Source: Flavobacterium sp.
Lineage (GTDB): Bacteria; Bacteroidota; Bacteroidia; Flavobacteriales; Flavobacteriaceae
Reading direction: 5' to 3'
Assembly (NCBI RefSeq): GCF_003525665.1
Contig: NZ_DQDX01000186.1
Span: forward strand, 325-20,520
DNA: 20,196 nt
Position numbers and translations under genes: made by a program
Notes under the pieces: generated by a model
The model's input: the letters and a program-made list of their open reading frames with translations, nothing else
What the model was told of the DNA's origin: nothing
Databases searched by the model: none
Shown: positions 6,095 through 13,304 of the stretch, in pieces
Layout: every line of letters starts with the position of its first letter
Numbering within the stretch: the stretch's first letter is position 1

Positions 6095-7438
6095 TTAAGC
6101 TACTGCTTTTCTATTTTTACCACTTTTCATTAAACCATCATAATGCTTATTCAATAAATAAGTGTTTATTTGTTGAATAGTGTCGATTGCAACTCCTACC
6201 ATAATAATCAAAGAAGTTCCGCCATAGAACATAGCCCAAGATTGTTGAACACCAATGCTTACTACTAAAGCTGGGAACACAGCAATTAATGCAAGAAATA
6301 ATGCGCCTGGAAATGTAATTAATGACATAATTTTATCTAAAAAATCTGAAGTTTCAACACCTGGTTTAATACCTGGAATAAATCCACCGCTTCTTTTTAA
6401 ATCATCTGCCATTTTATTTGTAGGAACTGTAATTGCTGTATAAAAGAATGTAAAGATAAGGATTAATAAAGCAAACACTAAATTATACCAAAATCCGAAC
6501 ATATTACTAAATGCACCTGCAATTGATTGCGATGTTTCTGACTGAGACAAACCAGCTAACGCTGCCGGGATAAACATAATTGCTTGCGCAAAAATGATTG
6601 GCATAACACCTGCTGAATTAAGTTTTAATGGAATCCATTGTCTGTTTCCACCTAACATATCTTGTTCAAAGTCACCTGCATTAGTTCTTCTTGCATATTG
6701 TACTGGAATTTTTCTAATTGCCATTACTAAAAGTACGCAAGCTATAATAACAAGCATCCATACAATAATTTCAATAGCAATTAACATCAAACCTCCGTTT
6801 GCACCTTCCATTCTTGAAGTTACTTCTTGTAAAAATGCCTCAGGCAATCTAGCAAGAATTCCAACCATAATCAATAATGAAATACCATTTCCAATACCTT
6901 TATCAGTTATTTTTTCTCCCAACCACATTGCAAAAATTGTTCCTGTAGTTAAAATTAAAACTGATGAAAATAAGAATGAAAACGAATCAAAACCTAACAA
7001 AAACGCACTATTTGGGATAGTTCTGTACAAGTTATAGATATAACCTGGACCTTGTAAAAGTGTAATTCCGATTGTTAACCAACGTGTTATTTGGTTAATT
7101 TTCTTTCTTCCACTTTCACCATCCTTTTGTAATTTTTGCAAGTAAGGAATTGCTATTCCCATTAACTGAACTACAATTGAAGCAGAAATGTAAGGCATGA
7201 TACCTAATGCGAAAACAGATGCTTTAGAGAATGAACCTCCAGTAAACATATCAAGAATAGATCCTATTCCGTCTTTTGTTTGTCCTTCAAGTCCAGCCAA
7301 TTGAGTAGCATCGATTCCAGGTAAAGTTACGTGAGCGCCAAAGCGATAGATAACTAGTAAACCTAAAGTCCAAAGAATTCTATTCTTTAACTCCTCAATT
7401 TTCCAAACATTTCTAAACGATTCAATAAAATTCTTCAT
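6095..7438 (-). CDS. secY: Preprotein translocase subunit SecY
   Basis: Channel subunit of the SecYEG complex in the inner membrane, which exports unfolded proteins with SecA. The 447-residue product has about ten hydrophobic segments. Conserved parts include the first membrane segment (about 20-34), GGSFSKASVFALGIMPYISA at 67-86, EKITDKGIGNGISLLI at 175-190, the cytosolic loop with KIPVQYARR (243-251), and the loop NKMADDLKRSGGFIPGIKPG (341-360) near the SecA and ribosome contact. It lies 12 bases after rplO, the usual end of the spc part. Length is slightly above that of E. coli SecY, within the normal range. Confidence 0.98.
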   Translation of the reverse strand: MKNFIESFRNVWKIEELKNRILWTLGLLVIYRFGAHVTLPGIDATQLAGLEGQTKDGIGSILDMFTGGSFSKASVFALGIMPYISASIVVQLMGIAIPYLQKLQKDGESGRKKINQITRWLTIGITLLQGPGYIYNLYRTIPNSAFLLGFDSFSFLFSSVLILTTGTIFAMWLGEKITDKGIGNGISLLIMVGILARLPEAFLQEVTSRMEGANGGLMLIAIEIIVWMLVIIACVLLVMAIRKIPVQYARRTNAGDFEQDMLGGNRQWIPLKLNSAGVMPIIFAQAIMFIPAALAGLSQSETSQSIAGAFSNMFGFWYNLVFALLILIFTFFYTAITVPTNKMADDLKRSGGFIPGIKPGVETSDFLDKIMSLITFPGALFLALIAVFPALVVSIGVQQSWAMFYGGTSLIIMVGVAIDTIQQINTYLLNKHYDGLMKSGKNRKAVA

Positions 7439-7450
7439 AAAGTCAGAATA

Positions 7451-7903
7451 TTATAATGTTACTGCTTCTCCACCTGCTGCTTCAATTGCAGCTTTTGCAG
7501 TAGCAGTAAATTTGTGAGCAGTTACTTTTAATTTTGCTTTCAATTCTCCTCTACCTAAAATCTTCACTAATTCAGATTTTGTAGCTAAACGGTTTTCAAC
7601 TAATACTGAGAAATCTACAGTATCTGTTACAATTCCGTTGTCAACTAAAGCTTGTAGCGTATCAAGATTTACACCTTGATGCTCAATTCTATTAACATTT
7701 GTGAAACCAAACTTAGGTACACGTCTTTGAAGTGGCATTTGACCACCTTCAAAACCAATTTTCTTAGAATAACCAGAACGAGATTTTGCTCCTTTGTGAC
7801 CTCTTGCAGAAGTACCACCTTTACCAGAACCTTCTCCTCTACCTAATCTTTTATTTTGATTGTGCGTAGAACCTTCAGCAGGTTGTAAGTTACTTAAATT
7901 CAT
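7451..7903 (-). CDS. rplO: 50S ribosomal protein L15 (uL15)
   Basis: Late-assembly 50S protein with a long glycine- and arginine-rich N-terminal extension that enters the 23S rRNA. The 150-residue product begins MNLSNLQPAEGSTHNQNKRL, then GRGEGSGKGGTSARGHKGAK and SRSGYSKKIGFEGGQMPLQR, the family pattern. The globular C-terminal part (about 90-150) ends AKAAIEAAGGEAVTL. It lies between rpmD and secY with 12-base gaps on both sides. Confidence 0.98.
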   Translation of the reverse strand: MNLSNLQPAEGSTHNQNKRLGRGEGSGKGGTSARGHKGAKSRSGYSKKIGFEGGQMPLQRRVPKFGFTNVNRIEHQGVNLDTLQALVDNGIVTDTVDFSVLVENRLATKSELVKILGRGELKAKLKVTAHKFTATAKAAIEAAGGEAVTL

Positions 7904-7915
7904 AACTATAAATTG

Positions 7916-8098
7916 TTATTTAACTTCCGTTACGGAAACTAAGTGTTTAACTTTATTGATCATTCCAAGGATAGTTGGGTTTGAATCATGTTCTACAACT
8001 TGATTCATTTTTTTTAGACCCAAAGCCTCTAAACCTCTTTTTTGTGTAAGAGGACAGTTGATTTTACTTCTAACTTGTTTTACTAATAATTTAGCCAT
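7916..8098 (-). CDS. rpmD: 50S ribosomal protein L30 (uL30)
   Basis: Small 60-residue 50S protein of the bacterial short type. The sequence begins MAKLLVKQVRSKINCPLTQK and contains GLEALGLKKMNQVVEHDSNP and ILGMINKVKHLVSV, the standard L30 fold with a beta-alpha-beta-alpha-beta pattern. It lies between rpsE and rplO, 12 bases from each, its normal place in the spc part. Confidence 0.97.
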   Translation of the reverse strand: MAKLLVKQVRSKINCPLTQKRGLEALGLKKMNQVVEHDSNPTILGMINKVKHLVSVTEVK

Positions 8099-8110
8099 AA
8101 TTTCCTTGAA

Positions 8111-8632
8111 TTAACCTTTAAAAACTTTCTCTAAAGAAACACCTCTTTGTTTTGCAACAGTATAAGCGCTTCTCATTTGTAGTAATGCATCAAAAGTTGC
8201 TTTCACCACGTTATGTGGATTAGAAGACCCTTGAGATTTTGATAATACGTCGTGAATTCCAACTGATTCAAGTACTGAACGAACAGCACCACCAGCAATA
8301 ACTCCTGTACCATGAGATGCAGGCATTAAGAAAACACGAGCTCCACCAAATTTACCTTTTTGTTCGTGAGGAACAGATTGTCCACTTAAAGGAATTCTTA
8401 CTAGATTTTTCTTTGCATCTTCTACTGCTTTCGCAATTGCTTCAGAAACGTCTTTAGATTTTCCTAATCCGTGACCAACTACTCCATTTTCATCACCTAC
8501 AACAACAATTGCAGAAAAGCCAAAAGCTCTACCACCTTTTGTTACTTTGGTAACACGATTTACACTAACCAAACGATCTTTTAATTCAAGACCACTAGGT
8601 TTTACTAATTCTACATTTTTATATTTAGACAT
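8111..8632 (-). CDS. rpsE: 30S ribosomal protein S5 (uS5)
   Basis: 30S protein at the mRNA entry side that influences decoding accuracy. The N-terminal double-stranded-RNA-binding-like domain has LVSVNRVTKVTKGGRAFGFS, VVGDENGVVGHGLGKSKDV and an alpha helix. The C-terminal half has the conserved SHGTGVIAGGAVRSVLESVG and SKSQGSSNPHNVVKATFDAL. The 173 residues are typical. The loop VTKGGR, where spectinomycin-resistance changes arise in other bacteria, looks wild type. It lies 6 bases after rplR. Confidence 0.98.
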   Translation of the reverse strand: MSKYKNVELVKPSGLELKDRLVSVNRVTKVTKGGRAFGFSAIVVVGDENGVVGHGLGKSKDVSEAIAKAVEDAKKNLVRIPLSGQSVPHEQKGKFGGARVFLMPASHGTGVIAGGAVRSVLESVGIHDVLSKSQGSSNPHNVVKATFDALLQMRSAYTVAKQRGVSLEKVFKG

Positions 8633-8638
8633 AATATA

Positions 8639-8992
8639 TTAGAATTTAAGTCCAGCCGCTCTTGCGCCTTCTGCTAATGATTTAATACGACCGTGATATA
8701 AATAACCTCCTCTATCGAAAGTTACTGTATCGATACCGGCTTGTAACGCTTTTTCTGCAACTAATTTTCCAACTAGTGTAGCAACTTCTACGTTTGTTCC
8801 TTTAGAATCTACTCCTTTATCTCTAGATGAAGTAGCTAATAGAGTAACACCATTGACATCGTCTATGAGCTGAGCATAGATTTCTTTGTTACTTCTGAAT
8901 ACAGAAAGTCTTGGTCTTGCAGCAGTACCGCTTACAATCTTTCTTATTCTATACTGGATTCTCTGTCTTCTTTCAGATTTTGTTAATGACAT
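8639..8992 (-). CDS. rplR: 50S ribosomal protein L18 (uL18)
   Basis: 5S rRNA-binding protein of the 50S central protuberance, working with L5 and L25. The 117-residue product has a basic N-terminus (SLTKSERRQRIQYRIRKIV), then ARPRLSVFRSNKEIYAQLID, a middle VGKLVAEKALQAGIDTVTFD, and the C-terminal DRGGYLYHGRIKSLAEGARA. Length is normal. It is placed between rplF (11 bases) and rpsE (6 bases). Confidence 0.98.
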   Translation of the reverse strand: MSLTKSERRQRIQYRIRKIVSGTAARPRLSVFRSNKEIYAQLIDDVNGVTLLATSSRDKGVDSKGTNVEVATLVGKLVAEKALQAGIDTVTFDRGGYLYHGRIKSLAEGARAAGLKF

Positions 8993-9003
8993 AATCTATA
9001 TTT

Positions 9004-9546
9004 TTAAGCTGATTTACCTGCTTTTCTTCTTAATACTTCACCTACAAACTTGATACCTTTTCCTTTATATGGTTCTGGTCTACGGAAATTTCTAATTTTC
9101 GCAGTGATAGCACCTAAAAGTTGTTTATCATAAGATGTAAGTTTTACGATAGGGTTCTTACCTTTTTCTGAAATTGTCTCAACAGTAACCTCTGGAGCAA
9201 CTTCTAAAACGATATTATGTGAAAAACCTAAAGCTAAATCAAGTTTTTGACCTTGATTTGAAGCTCTGTATCCCACACCCACAAGCTCTAATTCTTTAGT
9301 GAAACCAGTAGATACACCAACAATCATATTATTGATTAATGATCTGTATAAACCATGTTTAGCTCTTTGGTCTTTGTGATCTGATGATCTCTCAACAATA
9401 ACTTGACCTTCTTCAATCTTAACAGTTACGTCCGAAAACTCCTGTGTAAGTTGTCCTAATTTTCCTTTAACTGTAACCACTCCTTCTGCTACTTCAACAG
9501 TAACTCCGGCAGGGATTGCAACTGGATTTTTACCTATTCTTGACAT
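9004..9546 (-). CDS. rplF: 50S ribosomal protein L6 (uL6)
   Basis: 50S protein near the sarcin-ricin loop and the elongation factor binding site. The 180-residue product begins MSRIGKNPVAIPAGVTVEVA and shows the family's duplicated fold. The second half contains ELVGVGYRASNQGQKLDLAL, GFSHNIV, and the conserved RRPEPYKGKGIKFVGEVLRR followed by KAGKSA. Length is normal. It follows rpsH by 14 bases. Confidence 0.98.
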   Translation of the reverse strand: MSRIGKNPVAIPAGVTVEVAEGVVTVKGKLGQLTQEFSDVTVKIEEGQVIVERSSDHKDQRAKHGLYRSLINNMIVGVSTGFTKELELVGVGYRASNQGQKLDLALGFSHNIVLEVAPEVTVETISEKGKNPIVKLTSYDKQLLGAITAKIRNFRRPEPYKGKGIKFVGEVLRRKAGKSA

Positions 9547-9560
9547 CGTTTAGCTTTTAA

Positions 9561-9959
9561 TTAGTATACGTAACAAATTACTTCTCCACCAACATTTAAT
9601 TGCTTAGCTTGTTTTCCTGTCATCAATCCTTTTGATGTAGAAACAATAGCAATACCTAAACCATTTAAGATTCTTGGTAATTTAGAAGCACCTGCGTACT
9701 TACGTAAACCTGGTTTACTAATTCTTTGGATATCTTTAATTACTGGCTCTTTAGTATCTTTATCATACTTTAAAGCAATTTTGATTGAACCCTGAACAGT
9801 GTTGTCTTCAAATTTGTAACTTAAGATATATCCTTGATCGAATAAAATCTTTGTGATTTCTTTTTTAAGATTAGATGCTGGGATCTCAACCACTTTGTGG
9901 TTAGCTCTCACTGCATTTCTAACTCTCGTAAGATAATCTGCAATTGGATCTGTATACAT
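9561..9959 (-). CDS. rpsH: 30S ribosomal protein S8 (uS8)
   Basis: Primary binding protein of the 16S central domain. The 132-residue product begins MYTDPIADYLTRVRNAVRAN, has the middle region GSIKIALKYD, and the C-terminal RNA-binding segments ISKPGLRKYAGASKLPRILN, GLGIAIVSTSKGLMTGKQAK and GGEVICYVY. In E. coli S8 represses the spc operon by binding an mRNA copy of its rRNA site near rplX-rplE. Here the only long gap of the spc part, 140 bases with a large hairpin, lies directly before this gene, which suggests that a control site could have been placed there. Confidence 0.98.
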   Translation of the reverse strand: MYTDPIADYLTRVRNAVRANHKVVEIPASNLKKEITKILFDQGYILSYKFEDNTVQGSIKIALKYDKDTKEPVIKDIQRISKPGLRKYAGASKLPRILNGLGIAIVSTSKGLMTGKQAKQLNVGGEVICYVY

Positions 9960-10033
9960 ATTTATAAAATTGTGGCGACGGTTTTCAGAAGAACTATTCC
10001 ACTGAACCTGAAGCCATTAAACTCATTTTTTAA

Positions 10034-10087
10034 AGCAGATAATTGTACGTTACCGGCTAAAAGCTGGCAAATGTACAATTATCTGCT
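10034..10087 (-). promoter_or_regulatory. Large two-part hairpin in the rpsN-rpsH gap
   Basis: Positions 10034-10048 and 10073-10087 form a perfect 15-bp inverted repeat (AGCAGATAATTGTAC). Inside it, 10053-10058 and 10062-10067 form a 6-bp stem closed by a three-base loop; on the minus strand this reads CCAGCT-TTT-AGCCGG with one wobble pair. The two stems are separated by a small internal loop (5 and 4 bases). No T run follows on the minus strand, so it is not an ordinary terminator. The gap spans 9960-10099. The structure is likely a leader element or protein-binding site before rpsH. Confidence 0.7.
10068..10075 (-). promoter_or_regulatory. Possible internal -7 promoter box (TACATTTG)
   Basis: The minus strand reads TACATTTG, matching TAnnTTTG and identical to the box upstream of rpsL. 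It straddles the inner edge of one arm of the long hairpin. No TTG is found at 17-23 bases upstream, only a TTAG/GTTT stretch, so an internal promoter for rpsH and downstream genes is possible but not well supported. Confidence 0.3.
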
Positions 10088-10099
10088 GAAATAAACTAA

Positions 10100-10369
10100 C
10101 TACCAGCTAGCTTTTTTTACTCCTGGAATTAATCCTTGGTTAGCCATTTCACGGAATGTTACACGTGAAAGACCGAATTGACGCATATAACCTCTTGGTC
10201 TACCTGTTAATTTACAACGATTGTGTAAACGAACTGGTGAAGCATTTTTAGGTAATTTTTGTAAACCTTCATAGTCTCCAGCTTCTAATAAAGCTTTTCT
10301 CTTTTCAGCATACTTAGCTACCGTTTTTTCTCTCTTAACCTCGCGGGCTTTCATTGATTCTTTAGCCAT
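10100..10369 (-). CDS. rpsN: 30S ribosomal protein S14 (uS14), zinc-free 89-residue form
   Basis: 30S head protein that joins late in assembly and lies near S3 and S10. The 89-residue product begins MAKESMKAREVKREKTVAKY, and carries LPKNASPVRLHNRCKLTGRP with RGYMRQFGLSRVTFREMA and the terminal GVKKASW. The zinc-type S14 has two CxxC motifs in a ~61-residue protein; this one has a single cysteine and cannot bind zinc that way. It lies 3 bases after rplE and is followed by the 140-base gap. Confidence 0.98.
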   Translation of the reverse strand: MAKESMKAREVKREKTVAKYAEKRKALLEAGDYEGLQKLPKNASPVRLHNRCKLTGRPRGYMRQFGLSRVTFREMANQGLIPGVKKASW

Positions 10370-10372
10370 GTC

Positions 10373-10924
10373 TTAATTCTTTTTAAAAGGTAAACCTAAT
10401 TCTGCTAATAATGATTTTGCTTCTTTATCAGTGCTTGCTGAAGTTACAAAAGTAATATCCATACCTGAAATTTTGTTTACTTTATCAATATCAATTTCTG
10501 GGAAAATGATTTGCTCCAAAACTCCTAAGTTGTAATTTCCTCTTCCATCAAATCCAGTAGCTTTGATTCCGCTAAAGTCTCTTACACGAGGTAAAGCTGA
10601 AGTAATAAGTCTATCTAAAAACTCATACATTCTTTCTCCACGTAAAGTTACTTTTGCTCCAATCGGCATTCCTTTTCTTAATTTGAATGACGCTACGTCT
10701 TTTTTGGAAATTGTAGCTAAAGCTTTTTGACCAGTAATTTTAGTTAGTTCATCTACTGCGTAGTCAACTAATTTTTTATCTGATACAGCTGCACCAACTC
10801 CACGGCTAATAACGATTTTTTCAAGTTTAGGAACTTGCATTACGTTTTTGTAACCGAACTCTTCTTTAAGAGCAGCGATAACTCTGCTCTTGTACTCCTC
10901 TTTTAGTCTAGGGATATATGCCAT
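10373..10924 (-). CDS. rplE: 50S ribosomal protein L5 (uL5)
   Basis: 5S rRNA-binding protein of the central protuberance; it contacts P-site tRNA and S13. The 183-residue product begins MAYIPRLKEEYKSRVIAALK and has VPKLEKIVISRGVGAAV, KLRKGMPIGAKVTLRGERMY, and DFSGIKATGFDGRGNYNLGV followed by EQIIFPEIDID, all family hallmarks. Length is normal. It is packed between rplX (2 bases) and rpsN (3 bases), which favours translational coupling. Confidence 0.98.
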   Translation of the reverse strand: MAYIPRLKEEYKSRVIAALKEEFGYKNVMQVPKLEKIVISRGVGAAVSDKKLVDYAVDELTKITGQKALATISKKDVASFKLRKGMPIGAKVTLRGERMYEFLDRLITSALPRVRDFSGIKATGFDGRGNYNLGVLEQIIFPEIDIDKVNKISGMDITFVTSASTDKEAKSLLAELGLPFKKN

Positions 10925-10926
10925 AA

Positions 10927-11241
10927 CTATAATACTTGATTTGATTTTTTAGAAAATCTCACTTTCTTATCTCCTTCTACTCTAGTTCCAGTTTTTGTAG
11001 CCTCTTTAGATTTTGGATCTATTAAAGCTAAATTAGAAATATGAATAGGAGCTTCTTTCTTAACGATTCCTCCTTGAGGGTTTTTTGCACTTGGTTTCGT
11101 ATGTTTTGAAACCATGTTAGCACCTTCAACAATCGCTTTATTTTTCTCACGGTCAACTCTAAGAACTTTACCTTCTGTACCTTTGTGGTCTCCAGCAATA
11201 ACTCTTACTACATCGCCTGATTTTATTTTTAACTTTGTCAT
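10927..11241 (-). CDS. rplX: 50S ribosomal protein L24 (uL24)
   Basis: Assembly-initiator protein of the 50S subunit with an SH3-like KOW motif. The sequence MTKLKIKSGDVVRVIAGDHK is followed by GTEGKVLRVDREKNKAIVEG, the KOW region at about 8-40, and AIVEGANMVSKHTKPSAKNP with GGIVKKEAPIHISN. Two adjacent ATG codons occur at 11244 and 11241; the second gives 104 residues and the usual N-terminus, but the first (105 residues) cannot be excluded. It lies between rplN and rplE. Confidence 0.96.
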   Translation of the reverse strand: MTKLKIKSGDVVRVIAGDHKGTEGKVLRVDREKNKAIVEGANMVSKHTKPSAKNPQGGIVKKEAPIHISNLALIDPKSKEATKTGTRVEGDKKVRFSKKSNQVL

Positions 11242-11252
11242 CATTAATCGAA

Positions 11253-11621
11253 TTAAAGCACTTCTGGTGCTAATGATACAATTTTCATGAATTGTTTTTC
11301 ACGAAGTTCTCTGGCAACCGGACCAAAAACACGAGTTCCTCTCATTTCTCCAGCAGCATTCAACAATACGCAAGCGTTATCGTCAAATCTGATATAAGAT
11401 CCATCAGCTCTTCTCACTTCTTTTTTGGTACGTACAACAACTGCAGTAGAAACAGCACCTTTTTTAACGTTTCCGTTTGGTGTTGCATCTTTAATTGACA
11501 CTACAATTTTATCTCCAACAGAGGCATAACGACGTTTCGTTCCTCCTAAAACACGGATAGTCAAAACTTCTTTTGCTCCTGTGTTATCTGCTACTTTTAA
11601 TCTAGATTCCTGTTGTACCAT
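11253..11621 (-). CDS. rplN: 50S ribosomal protein L14 (uL14)
   Basis: 50S interface protein that forms bridges to the 30S subunit and is the docking site of ribosome silencing factor in other bacteria. The 122-residue product begins MVQQESRLKVADNTGAKEVL and contains TIRVLGGTKRRYASVGDKIV, the strand KKGAVSTAVVVRTKKEVRRA, DGSYIRFDDNACVLLN, and GTRVFGPVARELREKQFMKI. Length is exactly typical. It lies 3 bases after rpsQ. Confidence 0.98.
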   Translation of the reverse strand: MVQQESRLKVADNTGAKEVLTIRVLGGTKRRYASVGDKIVVSIKDATPNGNVKKGAVSTAVVVRTKKEVRRADGSYIRFDDNACVLLNAAGEMRGTRVFGPVARELREKQFMKIVSLAPEVL

Positions 11622-11624
11622 AAC

Positions 11625-11885
11625 TTATTTCGCTCTTTCAATGATTTCAACTAATCTCCAACATTTCAACTTAGATAAAGGTCTTGTTTCCATGATCTTT
11701 ACTGTATCACCAATGTTACAGTCGTTTGTTTCGTCGTGTGCAACGTATTTTTTTGTTTTTAACACGAACTTACCATACATTGGATGCTTTACTCTTCTTG
11801 TTTCAGAAACAACAATAGATTTCTCCATTTTGTTGCTAGTAACTACACCAATTCTTTCTTTTCTTAAATTTCTTTTATCTTCCAT
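11625..11885 (-). CDS. rpsQ: 30S ribosomal protein S17 (uS17)
   Basis: Primary 16S rRNA-binding protein with an OB fold. The 86-residue product begins MEDKRNLRKERIGVVTSNKM, then EKSIVVSETRRVKHPMYGKF, and VLKTKKYVAHDETNDCNIGD, ending with MIETRPLSK-like MetGluThrArgProLeuSerLys and KCWRLVEIIERAK. Length is normal. It lies 11 bases after rpmC and 3 bases before rplN. Confidence 0.97.
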   Translation of the reverse strand: MEDKRNLRKERIGVVTSNKMEKSIVVSETRRVKHPMYGKFVLKTKKYVAHDETNDCNIGDTVKIMETRPLSKLKCWRLVEIIERAK

Positions 11886-11896
11886 CTTTCAGCAGA

Positions 11897-12085
11897 TTAC
11901 AATTCTCTTTTGCTTAATTCAGTTGCCAATCTTGCTACCGCTCTTCTCATTGTTCTAATTTGAAGTGGGTTTTGAATTGGTGAAATAGCGTGAGCGGTTT
12001 TTAATTCAGCGTATGTTTTCTTTACTTCACTAAGTCTAACTTGTAACTCAGCTGTAGACAGACTAATAATTTCTGATTGTTTCAT
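11897..12085 (-). CDS. rpmC: 50S ribosomal protein L29 (uL29)
   Basis: Small helical 50S protein beside the peptide exit tunnel, near the docking site for trigger factor and SRP. The 62-residue product begins MKQSEIISLSTAELQVRLSE and contains the conserved KTAHAISPIQNPLQIRTMRR ending AVARLATELSKREL. The frame also has an upstream ATG at 12127, but that start would add 14 residues unlike the family and overlap the end of rplP, so the ATG at 12085 (13 bases after rplP) was chosen. Confidence 0.96.
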   Translation of the reverse strand: MKQSEIISLSTAELQVRLSEVKKTYAELKTAHAISPIQNPLQIRTMRRAVARLATELSKREL

Positions 12086-12098
12086 AATTTTATATATA

Positions 12099-12524
12099 TT
12101 ATGCTTCGAAATCTCTAGCAACAACAAACTTAGTTTTTACTGGAAGTTTTTGAGCTGCAAGACGTAATGCCTCTTTAGCAACTGACAAAGGAACTCCTCC
12201 AACTTCAAACATAATTTTTCCGGGTTTAACAACGGCAGCCCAATATTCAACGGCACCTTTACCTTTACCCATACGTACCTCAAGAGGTTTCTTTGTTATA
12301 GGTTTGTCTGGAAATACATTAATCCATAGTTGTCCTTCTCTTTTCATGAAACGAGTTGCAGCAATACGTGCAGCTTCTATTTGACGTGAAGTTAAAAACA
12401 TACCATTTTCATGTACAGATTTAATTCCAAACATTCCACTTGAAAGCATGTGTCCTCTTTGAGAAACACCTTTCATTCTACCTTTTTGTACCTTACGGTA
12501 TTTTGTTCTTTTAGGCTGTAACAT
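12099..12524 (-). CDS. rplP: 50S ribosomal protein L16 (uL16)
   Basis: 50S protein near the A-site tRNA and peptidyl transferase centre. The 141-residue product begins MLQPKRTKYRKVQKGRMKGV and has SSGMFGIKS, QIEAARIAATRFMKREGQLW, NVFPDKPITKKPLEVRMGKG, and GAVEYWAAVVKPGKIMFEVG, all strongly conserved. Length is normal. It lies 19 bases after rpsC. Confidence 0.98.
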   Translation of the reverse strand: MLQPKRTKYRKVQKGRMKGVSQRGHMLSSGMFGIKSVHENGMFLTSRQIEAARIAATRFMKREGQLWINVFPDKPITKKPLEVRMGKGKGAVEYWAAVVKPGKIMFEVGGVPLSVAKEALRLAAQKLPVKTKFVVARDFEA

Positions 12525-12543
12525 TTTTCTTTAATTTAAAAAA

Positions 12544-13299
12544 TTACTTTCTTTTACGTGCATCTGGTTTACCACCTTTGTTGTAAGGTTTTCTATCTCC
12601 TCTTGGAGAGTCTCCACCTTTTCCACCAGAAGCTTGTTTTTTATCCATTCCAACTAGTGGAGATAAATCACGTTTTCCGTAAACCTCACCTTTCATGATC
12701 CATACTTTGATTCCCATTCTACCATAAGTAGTATGAGCTTCACCAAGTGCGTAATCAATGTCAGCTCTGAAAGTCGACAAAGGAATTCTTCCTTCTTTAA
12801 AACCTTCTGAACGTGCCATTTCAGCACCATTCAAACGACCAGAAATCAAAACTTTGATACCTTCTGCATTCATACGCATTGCTGCTGCGATAGCCATTTT
12901 AATAGCTCTTCTGTATGAAATACGGCTCTCAATTTGACGAGCGATGCTTGTTGCAACTAAATAAGCGTCTAACTCAGGTCTTTTAATTTCAAAGATGTTG
13001 ATTTGAACTTCTTTGTCTGTAATTTTCTTAAGTTCTTCTTTCAACTTGTCTACCTCTTGTCCACCTTTTCCGATAATGATACCAGGTCTTGCAGTAGTGA
13101 TAGTAACGGTTACAAGTTTTAAAGTTCTCTCGATAATTATCTTTGATACACTAGCTTTTGATAAACGAGCATGAATATACTTTCTGATTTTATAATCTTC
13201 AGCGATTTTATCACCGTAATCATTTCCACCATACCAGTTTGAATCCCATCCTCTGATGATACCAAGTCTGTTTCCTATTGGATTTGTCTTTTGTCCCAT
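12544..13299 (-). CDS. rpsC: 30S ribosomal protein S3 (uS3)
   Basis: 30S head protein at the mRNA entry tunnel with helicase-related function together with S4 and S5. The product begins MGQKTNPIGNRLGIIRGWDS. A type II KH domain spans about 40-110 with the GKGG loop at 77-80 (RPGIIIGKGGQEVDKLK). The C-terminal domain has RRAIKMAIAAAMRMNAEGIK, SGRLNGAEMARSEGFKEGRI and YGRMGIKVWIMKGEV. The 251 residues include a basic, glycine-rich tail from about 220 to the end (KKQASGGKGGDSPRGDRKP), longer than in E. coli (233 residues). Confidence 0.98.
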   Translation of the reverse strand: MGQKTNPIGNRLGIIRGWDSNWYGGNDYGDKIAEDYKIRKYIHARLSKASVSKIIIERTLKLVTVTITTARPGIIIGKGGQEVDKLKEELKKITDKEVQINIFEIKRPELDAYLVATSIARQIESRISYRRAIKMAIAAAMRMNAEGIKVLISGRLNGAEMARSEGFKEGRIPLSTFRADIDYALGEAHTTYGRMGIKVWIMKGEVYGKRDLSPLVGMDKKQASGGKGGDSPRGDRKPYNKGGKPDARKRK

Positions 13300-13304
13300 C
13301 TTAA

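Noticed and set aside
6594..7037. Plus-strand frame of 147 codons with hydrophobic stretches
   Set aside because: It is the antisense of secY; membrane-protein codons read backwards often give hydrophobic frames.
11581..11958. Plus-strand frame of 125 codons
   Set aside because: It is antisense to rplN, rpsQ and rpmC, all certain genes; no motif.
12086..12127. Upstream ATG for rpmC at 12127
   Set aside because: The extension overlaps the rplP end and does not resemble L29.
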